64,000 bases of DNA, from the NCBI RefSeq assembly GCF_040712315.1, contig NC_134018.1:11242835-11306834 (forward strand), given 5' to 3'. Below the pieces are notes generated by a model. It was not told the origin of the DNA, did no database searches, and saw nothing but the letters and a program-made list of their open reading frames with translations. This document shows, piece by piece, positions 10,518 through 20,460 of this stretch. A program made the position numbers and the translations under genes. Numbering within the stretch: the first letter of the stretch is position 1; each line of letters starts with the position of its first letter. The DNA comes from Castanea sativa. Taxonomy: Eukaryota; Streptophyta; Magnoliopsida; Fagales; Fagaceae.

Positions 10518-12216
10518 GGACAGGCGCATATTTGTAGGAACAAACTTGTTGACATGATTTGCATTCTCTCTTTTCGGTAGCAGTAGATAAATTAACAAGT
10601 TCTACAACTTTTAAGCATAGCATAATGATAAGACGAATTTCACATTAGAACCAGTTGACTCTCTTAGTATAGAAGCTTCAAACGAAATCCAAAAACATTT
10701 TACATACAGGTAATATATACAGCCCATAATTTCTGGTTCTGTCTAGTGCAAAAGGAGGACAAAATTCGAAGAGGCCAGTGACAAAAGCATCAATAACAGC
10801 AATTTAACAAGTGAAGAAGAAAGTATAAGAATTAAATTTATGGAAAACGTGACGATGATGGTTTTTGTGCAGGAACACACATGTAAACATGATTGAAGCC
10901 TCTGTTTCAGCCACATTACGTAAAATAATAGATTTTCCATCAAATATCTAAGCATATTAGAATAGCAGAACCAACATCAGAAGAACTACAATGTTTTGAG
11001 TCTAAAAGTTTACCAGTTGATATACAAACACATTTAAGAAACAGTTGTATAAACACAGCCCAAAAATGGGTCCTTTAGACAATTAAAATGTCCTCTCTTT
11101 TTTTTTTGATGGATAAGTTTTAGCCCCAAGAGAAGGAGGAAGGGAAAATTCAAACATGTGACCTCCACTTTATGAGGTGTGGCCTCAGCCAATTGTGCTG
11201 CTGCTTGGGATTGACTACTTTATACATGAATTCAAAAATTAACAATTTATGAATTGTTAATGGATCACTACGAACATTTTCACCCAAGAATCTAGAAGTT
11301 CACAAATAAACAAAGGGCTTGCAAGTATTTAATAAATACAACCAGTAATAAGATAGAAGCTCCGAAAAAAATATAACTTTGAGACCTTAACATACCATCT
11401 ACACCAAGACATGCATCTTACTATATTAAACCTCTATGGAGCACATAGCGTACTCTAGTTCCTGCATATGTACCTTATATACAATTCAAAAGGTATGCAA
11501 AACCAGGCACACGGTCATGACAAGAAATGAAGATGCCATGTCAAATGAAGTAGCGTCCATTACACCAAAGAGTTATCTGCAAGAAGATAGCACATTAGTG
11601 GAGATGAATTTAGAAAAAAAATATATATATATATGATAGGAAAAACGTATTTCAATTTTTTTTAATATTTTTTTATTCACAAGTTACACACACCTTGTAA
11701 GTCTTGAACCTGTGAATTTACACTCCATCCCATTATCAAGGAAGGAGTATGTGCCATTTGAACTATAGCTGATTGGTATTAAATCAAAAATTACATGTTT
11801 TTCTTTGTTATAAATTTTAGGTTACTTTTTTTTATAGAAACAACCAATTATTTTAACATTTCAACTGGCATAGCTAAACAATTTATTCAGTGAGCCAGAT
11901 CCTAAAACTTCATGCATATCAAGAGGTAGCAGAAGCATATTTAATTACGAACATTCCATTATCAAAATTTTAGATTGATTCAAAAACCAGCAATAAGTAT
12001 CTTAAGAAGGTTAGATTAACATTCTGCATATTTGTTGAAAGAATTTTCATTAAACAAGAGGTTAGAGTGATTTGGCTAATTAAACTCTTCCCCATACAAT
12101 CAAAACAAGGGCAATATTTATATATGGAAAAATCATTAACAACCAGAAATTAGGTATGTCACATTGCCGCCACCTAACAAGAGTATTTGATAAACGTAAA
12201 ATATTTGTAACATACC
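10518..12216. other. Non-coding DNA downstream of F-box gene A, homologous to that of copies B and C
   Basis: No gene is supported. Several blocks match DNA downstream of F-box gene B (30150-31190) and pseudogene C (48030-49630): an AACAAGTGAAGAAGAAAGTA block near 10806, a CAGCCCAAAAATGGGTCCT block near 11055, a TTTATGAGGTGTGGCCTCAG block near 11170, and a CCTGCATATGTACCT block near 11461. This marks the extent of a segmental duplication. At 11617-11634 there is a short AT run. Confidence 0.7.
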
Positions 12217-13819
12217 TTATTCAACAGTAATTACACATTTTGTTGACTGCCTTGGGATCATTGATAGCCTCTGGAGAAGACTTTCCTTGAAACGCTTATC
12301 ATAAATTTTGATTGTCATTGCATTCAAGAGTCTTGCCTCATTAAGAACATATCTTACAAATTCAACCTCATGTTCTAATTCTTCATATCCATTAAAACTA
12401 AAGGCTGTAAGTAATGACAGGCAACCAGAACCATCCAGTCGCCCAATGCAGCATAACCGATTGTCCTCTTCATCATAATCATTCTGATGACAACATACAC
12501 AGCACAATAGATCATAAGTGTAACTTTAATTAGGGAAGATTAATTACAAATATATCTTCCAATTAACTAAACTAACCTTATCAAGAACAAGAACTTTTAA
12601 ATTAGGAGCCACTAGGAGCAAGGCTTTTAGCACGTGCCAGTTAGATAGATTCACTCCAAACTCCAATCGGACCAAATTTTGGTACATGGAAGGATAAATA
12701 GAATCAAAACAGAGGCACTGCACCGCAAGAATATATACACAATAATGCCAAATTTAAAGGTTGTAATCCATATAAGAGCAATGATTATTTTTAACTGAAA
12801 TCCTAAGAAAAAGAAGAAAAACATGTGTAAAGATAAAAAAAGAAAGGGTGTCTTAGTACCTCTTTTTGGCCAGGACATATTGAAAGGAATTTAGAGCAAT
12901 TTAGTTCTCTAACAAGCTTGAATATCCTAGCTCCATAATGTAATCCATTTTCAAGAACCCAATGCCCAGCGTAAATACCGACTTCTGCATCAACTACTTT
13001 AGTTAACTTTTCAATGAAAACGAGGTTGCCCAAATCACCACAAAATCGAAAGTTTTCAAGTGCCGGGCTGTATATCTCAAATTTGTAATCATGGGGTTTG
13101 GGGTAGCCTGGTATAAACTCGATTCCCAAACGTTTAAGAGTGGGTAAGATTATTTTAAAATTGGTTGCACCGTCCAAATCTTCTCTTAATTTCACCCTCA
13201 AATCTTCGAGTACTGGGCAGCCAGATAAGAGATTCGAGAAAGAGTCTTCGGATTTATAAGCAATTTCGCACAGACACAGAATCTTGAGGCTCGGAAACTG
13301 AAATTTAGAAGGAGGGTCGAGCACAATATCGGCTATTAATTCGAGAATCACAATTGTTTTGCAAGTGAAGACCGTACGGGGCAACTTCACAAGTTTCTTA
13401 GAATGGTAAAAGTGGAGACGGAGTTGTTGGACTTTACGGCCTATGACGGTGTGGATCCATGTGTCGAGATGGAATGGGTCACAGGGAGAATATGATGTGA
13501 GGCTAAAATTTCGGAGCAACGGTGCTCTGTGTAGAGCCAAAACTCTGTACACAATATGTGTTAAGCTTAAGGGGATTTTCTGGAAGCGGTTTTTCTCGAG
13601 GTTGATTTTTGGGACGAGAGTCCAGAGGGTCTTCCATCTGTTCGACAAAATGCTTGTGACGACGGCTTCTTTGGTTGGTAGAAAAGAAAGGATGTGGCAG
13701 ATAAGAGAGTCTGATAGATTGCTGATCCTGTCAATGGAAACCACTGCGTCTTGAGAGAGTTCAACTTTCTTGCGTTTTGAGTCCGATTGATGATGAGTAG
13801 CTGAGTTGGCCATATCCAT
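12217..13819 (-). CDS. F-box/LRR protein with C-terminal FBD domain (gene A), three exons
   Basis: Likely substrate receptor of an SCF E3 ubiquitin ligase: the F-box binds the SKP1-like adaptor and the LRR/FBD part binds a target that is not known. Exons on the minus strand are 13819-12860, 12717-12577 and 12483-12217; all borders are GT-AG and phase 0 (GAG|GTACTA, CAG|TGCCTC, AAG|GTTAGT, CAG|AATGAT). The protein is 455 residues. The F-box is at about residues 29-70 (RISNLSDSLICHILSFLP, SILSNRWKTLW), leucine-rich segments follow, and the FBD region ends in KCVITVE. The start is the ATG at 13819 (MDMANS). The open frame is intact, so the gene is probably functional; expression is not shown. 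It is a close paralog of gene B. A MULE-like element and microsatellites lie upstream. Confidence 0.9.
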
Positions 13820-13929
13820 GAATGCGCCGCAACAAGGTTAGGGTTCGCTGGAGGTAGAGATAGAGAATTGGATTATGCGTGCGCGAGATGAGAGCCTATT
13901 TTGATACTGTGCGTACAGAGACTATTCTT

Positions 13930-13960
13930 TTTTATTTTTTTTCTTTCTTTTTGAGTAAAG

Positions 13961-14018
<58 letters not shown>

Positions 14019-14110
14019 TCTTTTTGAGTAAAGACTACTACTACTTCTACTTCTTCTTCTTCTTCTTCTTCTTTTCCTTTTTTCTTTCTTTTTATTTTTT
14101 TACTCTGTCA
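13930..14110. repeat. Compound microsatellite (ACT)n / (TTC)n, duplicated
   Basis: ACT triplets pass into TTC triplets, then the phrase CTTTCTTTTTGAGTAAAGACTACTACTACT is met a second time and is again followed by TTC triplets. The block lies 100-300 bases upstream of the start codon of F-box gene A, in its likely 5' UTR or promoter. The remaining 13820-13930 is the proximal upstream region. Confidence 0.9.
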
Positions 14111-14225
14111 ATAAGCACAGTTTTAACGTTTAAGCACATTTCGTGGAACAAAATTAATAAATGTGAACAGTAGGACAGTTGGATGAATGCGCTGGCATGA
14201 AAAAAAAAAAAAAAAAAAGAAGAAA

Positions 14226-14721
14226 GTAAATCCCACAAATCACCTTGAAGTTTGTGATAATACCAACTAAACCTAAAACATTTTAAAACCTACCAATTTT
14301 GCCCCCAAACTAAAATAAAATAAAAATTGTTATTTTTTTCTTTTCTTTTCTTCCTCTGTCTTCTGTCTCTTTCCATGCGGGATCGGAGGTCCTACACGGC
14401 CTTGGCGTTGTGGAGAGTCTAGGAATTGTTGTGCAAGGAGTGCAGCGTTTGGTTGAGTAGGTCGAGCTCTTTGAGCTCTCGTCTTTGACGGACTCATTTT
14501 TCTAAGATAGAGAGAGTTCTGAGATGGAGAAACTCAGAGAAGAGAGGAGGAGAGGAAAGAGACAGAAGAAAGAGGAAGAAGAGGAAAAAAAAAAGTAACG
14601 GCGTTTTTTTTTTTTAGTTGAGGGACAAAATTGTCTTTTAGGACGAAATTTGTAGGTTTTAAAATGTTTTGGACTTAGTTGGTATTATCACAAACCTCAG
14701 GGGTGGTTTGTAGAATTTACC
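14226..14721. mobile_element. MULE-like non-autonomous element with about 80-bp TIRs
   Basis: The left end (GTAAATCCCACAAATCACC...) and the reverse complement of the right end (GTAAATTCTACAAACCACC...) match over about 80 bases, including GTTTGTGATAATACCAACTAA and AAAACATTTTAAAACCTAC. The interior (about 14340-14620) has a different, more GC-rich make-up with GAG-type and CTC-type runs and no obvious frame. Long TIRs with unrelated filler fit a Mutator-like element. The target duplication is obscured by flanking poly-A. Confidence 0.65.
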
Positions 14722-15043
14722 CAAAAAAAATCAAATTAAAAAAGAAAAAAGTTGAGTAGCGAATTGTTCAAGTTTGGCTTAACAAAAATATCAATGTTCA
14801 AGCTTGGTTCGCTTGGCTCGTCAATGATGTTCAAGCTTGTCAAAAAGTATAAAAATTTGAGCTTCATTTGGATCAACTTGATTTATTGGTTAAGTCAAGT
14901 TTAAATTTAATATCAAGTTAAAACTCGAGCTCAATAATAAGTTTTGGAGCTTGAAATTCAATACAAATACATTATCAAACTCATATAAAGCTTACAATCA
15001 AACCTATTTGGTTTGGACAATTAATCTCATGAAACTTTTTGCA
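14722..15043. other. AT-rich intergenic DNA, no feature seen
   Basis: Contains imperfect repeats of TTCAAGCTTG-like and CTTGATTTA-like words between 14760 and 14900. Nothing coding is supported. Confidence 0.4.
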
Positions 15044-15655
15044 TATTTTTAGTTGTGTTGGTGGGAAGAAATTTGGATTCAACATAGTTGAGTCGGTTAC
15101 TATATCATGCAATTATCATTTTCTCGTGAGATATAAAAAATTAATAGATTAAATTTTGTTCTTATACAATTAACTTTTGCATTTAACATAAAAACAATAA
15201 TTGCATAATGCAATCTCAATCTAGCAATGAGTGACTAAAATTGGATGGCAAAGTTGCAATGGGAACAAGAAAAGGACATGGGATCAATCATGGGGGCACC
15301 ACATGGTTGCGAGATTGATTTCTTTAAATTTGTTTGCATTTAAAGACTACAAATCAACCCTCAACATCTCAATGATTACATCAAAAACATAGTCGTGCAA
15401 AAAATGGTAAACCGAGTCTCGATAGTACCTCTTGAAAGCTTTGTTGACGTTAGTCAAGACTCGTTCTTTCATTTGGCAAGGGAAACCAATAAGAGATAGG
15501 TAGCCAAGAATGATCAAGAGAACTTACAACAGTTAAGATGTGGTGAATGTGTAGAGGGCCAAGCAAGAGCAGGCAAGCCTGTCAATATGGCTCTTAAGTT
15601 TTTTGGCAACAATGTGTCAATGTGATAGTTTCTCATTCTAGCATTTTAGCTTGAC

Positions 15656-15721
<66 letters not shown>

Positions 15722-15850
15722 ATGTGGATTGAATTGTGAACATATAAACTTGATTCAGCATTAAGAACATATATTGATCCAAATGGGGGGAAGCACTACA
15801 TGCTATTCCAAAATGATGTCGCTGGAAGTAGAAACTAGGAAGGAGCTAAG
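15044..15850. repeat. Dispersed repeat, copy 2, with long (AT)n at about 15659-15718
   Basis: Matches 9565-10140 in order. A run of about 60 bases of alternating AT interrupts it after TAGCTTGACTGAA. The repeat ends at the shared word GAAACTAGGAAGGA.CTAAGAA, beyond which the copies diverge. Class is unknown. Confidence 0.7.
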
Positions 15851-15862
15851 AAAGGTACTGAT

Positions 15863-16020
15863 GCATTCTGCGATTGGTTACTTGTGGGTATTTACGGCCC
15901 ACCTTATCCAACTAAAAAGAAAAAAGCTTAGGAAAATCTTATAGCTCTGTTGGATTCCTATCAAGGCCCCTGGGTTTGCATCAATGATTTTAATTTCACT
16001 GCCAATGACAGTGAGATCTT
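15863..16020 (+). mobile_element. LINE (L1-type) endonuclease fragment
   Basis: One frame reads DWLLVGIYGPPYPTKKKKA, one stop, then ENLIALLDSYQGPW..INDFNFTANDSE. This matches the pattern of plant L1 apurinic endonuclease domains (GVYGPP and GDFN blocks). Only about 50 codons remain, bounded by the dispersed repeat on the left and by Tat-like sequence on the right. Confidence 0.65.
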
Positions 16021-16026
16021 GGAAAA

Positions 16027-17767
16027 GTTGGCGTTGGCGCTGGTACACGCAACTAGAAAGTTTTCCCATTACTTTCAAGCCCACACAGTATATGTGCTGA
16101 CTGAGTAACCACTACAGTCTTTGCTTAAGAGGTTTGACTTCACGGGCCGAATAGCCAAATGGGGGAGGACTAGACTTGGCTTGTTTGATATATGGTACAG
16201 GCCTAAAAGCTTGGTCAAGTTCTTGCCGACTTTATCGTAGAATTTACCCTATGAAAGGAGTCAAAGATTGTGTACCGTGTGGAAGCCCGACCATGGAAGG
16301 TATTTGTGGATGGTGCGTCCAGTGCAGATGATCGGTTGTTTGAAATTAGTAAAGCAAACCATAAGTCAGGTTCAAAAGGTGAGACTAGTTTAGATTTCCC
16401 GAAGATAGAATAGGCATGCGAATTCTTTAGCAACTTTGGCGTCATCACTAACCGAGGAGGTGCTGGGATTGATCAAAGTGGAAGTAGTGAGGGAGCCTAG
16501 TATAGACGCAAAAGTGAATATTTCAACTATCTCAGCATTTAAGCCGTGTTGGATGGACCCAATTATTGAATTCCTAGCCAAAAACTGTCTGTTGAGCAAA
16601 GGGAAAGAAGCCGAGAAGGTGCGTAGAGTTTTTGCTCAGTTTTGGTTATCTCAAGATCGTAGGTTATATCGGAGATCATTCGAGGGACCTTACTTATTAT
16701 GCCTCCATCCCAATAAGGTTAACAAGCTTTTGACCGAGCTCCATTAAGGAGTATGTGGCAATCATGTCGGAGGGTGGTCATTGGCTCACTAAGCAATGAC
16801 TCAAGGGTTTTGGTGGCCAAAATGCAAAGGGACGCCGCCAACAACGTCTAAAGGTGCAAGTGATGTCAGAGGCACGCCCCATTGATACACCAGCTTGTAG
16901 GAAGTTTGAACCTGATTAGCAATCCTTGGCCGTTCACACAGTAGGGGCTAGACATAATTGGCCCATTTCCCCGAGCTACAGGAAATCGAAGGTTTGTCTT
17001 TGTCTTGAAGCTGAGGCACTAGCCAATATTCAGGACGTGGACATCAAGAAGTTCGTGTGGAAAACATAGTGACTAGGTTTAGAGTGCTAGAGTACCTTGT
17101 GTCTAATAATGATTTACAGTTTGACAGCAAATCTTTTCACAAGTACTGCAATGACCTCGGCACCAAGAATAGATATTCAATTCCAGCATACCCTCAAAGC
17201 AACAGTCAAGCTAAACCGATGAATAAAGTAATTGTTAATGGTTTGAAGAAGAGGCTAGAAGGAACCAAGGGAAGCTGGACCAAGGAGTTGCCAAACGTTC
17301 TTTGGGCGTACCGAACAACCCCAAGAAGATCAACAGGCGAGACCCCTTACTTCTTAACGTACGGGGCAGAGGCTGTTATACTGGCAGAAGTGAGTTTACA
17401 TAAAGCACGAGTATTGGATTTTTCCTTGGCCACGAATGAAGAACTAATGTTAAAGCAATTGGATTCATTGGAGGAGTGCCAAGAAGCAGCGACTATTTGT
17501 TTGGCAGATTATCAATAGAAGCTTGCCTGACGCAACAGGGATGTGAAGACAAGGGAGTTTGGTGTTGGCGGTCTTGTGTTATGGAAAGCAGTAGGGAATG
17601 CACGGGACGTCAATGCCCGGAAGCTAGCTCCGAATTAGGAAGGACCGTATAGAGTCACTGCTATTGCCGGTGTAGGAGCTTATTATCTTGAGGACATTGA
17701 GGAAAGACTGCTTCCTCGGCCATGGAATGTTCAGAATTTAAGAAAGTTTTTATCATTAATTATGTAA
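16027..17767 (+). pseudogene. pol: E5 pol remnant: RNase H and integrase
   Basis: Starts abruptly in the RT-linked RNase H (LVHATRKFSHYFQAH near 16040-16080), continues with a short piece of the second RNase H (WKVFVDGAS near 16289), then a linker (16436-16747), a damaged integrase zinc region (16748-16930), and a better kept integrase core and C-terminus (17057-17518 with SNNDLQFDSK, then to PRPWNVQNLRKFL and a stop at 17767). It contains many stops and frameshifts. RT, protease and gag are missing. Confidence 0.82.
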
Positions 17768-17849
17768 TTGATTTGGACCATGTATGAACTGTTATGTGAA
17801 CGACGATGTATATGTACCTAATGTTTAAAATTAGTTGTTTGAATATATT

Positions 17850-18330
17850 AACGCCTAAAACTTTTTAAGGAAAAAAACCTCGGCTAGATTCGATTTTAGT
17901 TGTCGACTGGGTGAAAACCTTATACTAAAACTCTCTAAGGACAGAAACCTTGGCTCAATTCGATCTCGGTCACCAATTAGGTAGGTGAAACTCTTATACT
18001 AAAACTCTCCAAGGACAGAAACCTTGGCTCGTTTCGATCTCCGTCACCGATCAGGTGGAAACCTTAAACTCTCTAAGGACAAAAACTTAGACTCAGTTAA
18101 ATCCCAGTCATCGACCAAGTGGAAACCATATACTAAGATTCTCTAAGGGCAAGGCCCTGGGCTCAATTCGATCCCGGTCTCCAACTAGACAAAAGCTTTA
18201 TATTAAAATTATCGAACGGGAACCTTAAGATCAACTCAATTTTGGTAATCGATCAGGTGTTAGTACCAAGACCCAAATTCTCTTAATGACTGAAACTTAA
18301 ACTCAAGTTGGCCTTGGTCACCGAATGAGT
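17850..18330. repeat. Tandem array, about six units of 70-75 bp (CTCTAAGGACAGAAACCTTGG type)
   Basis: Degenerate units each contain ACTCTCTAAGGACAGAAACC, a CAATTCGATCTCGGTCACC-like middle and a GGTGAAACC-like end. The array stands at the same position as those of E1-E3, between integrase and the antisense gene. One unit carries AGGGC-AAG-GCCCT; most have weak dyads only. Confidence 0.82.
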
Positions 18331-18609
18331 AAAACCCTTATTCCAATTTCCAACATGAAAATATAGCTGAGAAAATTCCATAAGATATAGAATACTGGCC
18401 ACTACAAGACCATACAAACAGAATAAAAATAAGAAGAAAACCTTATAGTAATTCAAGTTCAACAAACCATAATAATGTTAAGTGTTTGTAAAAAGAAGGC
18501 ATTAGTTCCCTCAAACCAAGATAAAATTGTCTTGCTACCACATCCTGGTGACCATAGGTAATTAAAAATAAAGAGTGAAGCAAAATAGTGCTGGAAAATA
18601 AATCTTTCT

Positions 18610-19338
18610 TCTTTCAACTAGCGGGGCCTTGCGGCTGTTTTGGCTGGACTGGGGTAACATCAACGGGTGGCTGAGCGTTGGGATTCGGGAGTAGAGGTTG
18701 AGCCGAATTCTACATGGCATTCAAGTTGCTAGTGGTCTCAAGATCGATCAACTCGGCATGGGAGTCAATTGCCTACACCAACTCCCTCATGCTCGGGGTA
18801 TCTTCTTCTTCGGCTTCAGTAGGGTTTGAGTTGGAAGAGGAGGCTCTGGGTAGGGGATTTGGTCAGGGTTTCGGAGAGGGGAATCTTCTGGTACCCAATC
18901 GCCTGCACCATCCTTCTTCGAACCTGTACTTCCGGGATTGGAACATAACTAGCTCTATCGAGTTCTTAGCATTAGTAAAGCCCATGTTATACCATTTATT
19001 TTCGCTTTCATCCAGGGCAATATTCAGCTCAGTAATTTCCTTGTCTTTGTCCAAGATAATACTCTCGGCCCCTGCCAGTCTCAACTTAACCTCCCCTAGC
19101 TTAGTCTCCATTTCCACCCCCTTTTGCTCAGCTTGAGTTGGGCCCTCTCTGCTACCCTGGCTCTCTTTTTAGCATTTTCAGCAGCCATGCCTTTCTCTTT
19201 CCTTGTGGCTTCAATGACTTCTTTCGAAGCTTTCTCCTTGTCCACCTCCTCCACCGCGTCCCTCAGCCAATCTTCCATCATGTAGGCCAGTTGTGCTCCC
19301 TGCTCAAAAAACGTTAGTGGTTGTGTATGAAATACCAA
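18610..19338 (-). pseudogene. E5 antisense gene fragment (coiled-coil part)
   Basis: Two overlapping minus-strand frames give charged, heptad-like sequence (YMMEDWLRDAVEEVDKEKASKEVIEATRKEKG; EMETKLGEVKLRLAGAESIILDKDKEITELN). This matches in kind and place the coiled-coil C-terminal part of the E1 and E2 antisense genes. The conserved N-terminal domain is absent. A frame change near 19110 breaks it. Confidence 0.5.
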
Positions 19339-19340
19339 AG

Positions 19341-19365
19341 TAACATAATAAGAAATAATTGAGCA

Positions 19366-19404
<39 letters not shown>

Positions 19405-19830
19405 CTTTGGAAGAGAGTGAGAAAGGGAAATTAGTTCGTGTAGAGCCTTTCATTGAACCCATCCAGGAGTCACCCATTGTAGGATACTCAAAACCCAATA
19501 AATAAATAAATTGTGAACCCAAATATCAGGTTTAATTAAGTGTGGGATATTTGGCATGTACAAGAACAATATGTAAAAAAATTGAATAGTGATACATGGG
19601 CGGATGTAGGTGTTTTTCTGGTAATTTTGTGCTTCAGTATCATCTAAATGCATTTTGCACAACCCAATTATCATCTAGATTGTACTATGCGTAATTAATT
19701 GGAAAAAAAAAATGAACTCAACAGAATATGACTCATACCCAATCTTTGAATTTATCATCTTATTCTTTTATTCTTCAAAAGAATAAAAAAAATTGAAAAG
19801 TCTTCCCCCACAAAGATTCACGATTGTATT
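19341..19830. other. Intergenic DNA with a (GA)n microsatellite at about 19371-19402
   Basis: Beyond the GA run I see nothing coding. This is the left flank of the E2 insertion; it ends in the target duplication GCTTA (19831-19835). Confidence 0.6.
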
Positions 19831-19835
19831 GCTTA

Positions 19836-20398
19836 TGAAGAGGATAAAAGTATGAGACAGATCTTTCTTTAAGAAGAACGACGGAGTGTGGTCGACGGAT
19901 TGATACGCAAGGATACATATCGGATAGATCCAATATTTGGTACCCGTCCAGTATGATTAGTTGTTATAAATTCTTAATTGTACGTCACACGATATGTTTG
20001 ACGTGACTTTGCTTGATCTCCACACAAGCGTGCACACCGGGAGTTCTTGCGTTACACGTTTGACCATAATAAAAATACTCCTATATGGAAAAGAGCTCAA
20101 AAAGGAATGGAGAGTAAAAAGAAGTATTATCCTAAAAGGAAAAAGTTTCCTGACCAAGGCAGGAATGATAACCCTACACCAATATAAATACCACAGAAAC
20201 CCTAGCATCAAGGTACGCATAATTATCTCGACTCTGGCACTCTAAGGTTGTAAAAAAAAAATTCTAACTTGACCTTCGGAGGGTTTTTGGCCGGCACCAC
20301 ACCGGTGCTCTCTTTTAGGTCCTCTATTTTCTTTTTGCAGGTGTTACTTTGGTTTGAGGAGTGCTTGCAGCTTACTAGTAATTTTTTCGACATCATCA
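19836..20398 (+). repeat. E2 5' LTR (563 bp)
   Basis: TATA box TATAAATA at about 20183-20190, followed by the likely transcription start and an R/U5 region with the conserved GGCCGGCACCACACCGGTGC motif (20290-20309). It contains an intron-like segment at 20213-20340. Confidence 0.95.
20213..20340 (+). other. Intron-like GT-AG segment in E2 5' LTR
   Basis: CAAG|GTACGC on the left and TTTTTGCAG on the right, 128 nt. The same borders and length are kept in the E2 3' LTR (29657-29784) and in E4 (59259-59386). Confidence 0.45.
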
Positions 20399-20400
20399 GT

Positions 20401-20418
20401 TGACGCCGTCTGCGGGAA
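20401..20418 (+). promoter_or_regulatory. E2 primer-binding site
   Basis: TGACGCCGTCTGCGGGAA lies two bases after the LTR end. E3 has TGGCGCCGTCTGTGGGGA and E4 TGGTGCCGTCTGTGGGAA at the same place. The complementary tRNA was not identified. The third base (A instead of G) may weaken priming. Confidence 0.8.
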
Positions 20419-20460
20419 TAGATTATTTAGCTTTGCTCTATTCCTGAGACAAAAAGTTGC

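Larger units (their letters stand above)
16027..19340 (+). mobile_element. E5: old Tat-like Ty3/gypsy remnant
   Basis: Pieces of RNase H and integrase (to 17767), a tandem array of about 75-bp units (17850-18330) and antisense coiled-coil coding fragments (19338-18610) keep the order seen in E1-E3. No LTR was recognised on either side. The sequence resembles E3 more than E2 (the integrase block reads VNGLKKRLEGTKGSWTKELP). Heavy decay suggests it is the oldest Tat-like copy here. Confidence 0.75.

Noticed and set aside
11436..11636. 66-codon open frame downstream of F-box gene A
   Set aside because: The homologous DNA in copy C is not open and no domain is seen; chance frame in AT-rich DNA.
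13443..13754. Plus-strand frame of 103 codons
   Set aside because: Shadow of exon 1 of F-box gene A.
19957..20245. Overlapping frames in the E2 and E4 LTRs on both strands
   Set aside because: They are LTR sequence with promoter and R/U5 motifs; no domain.
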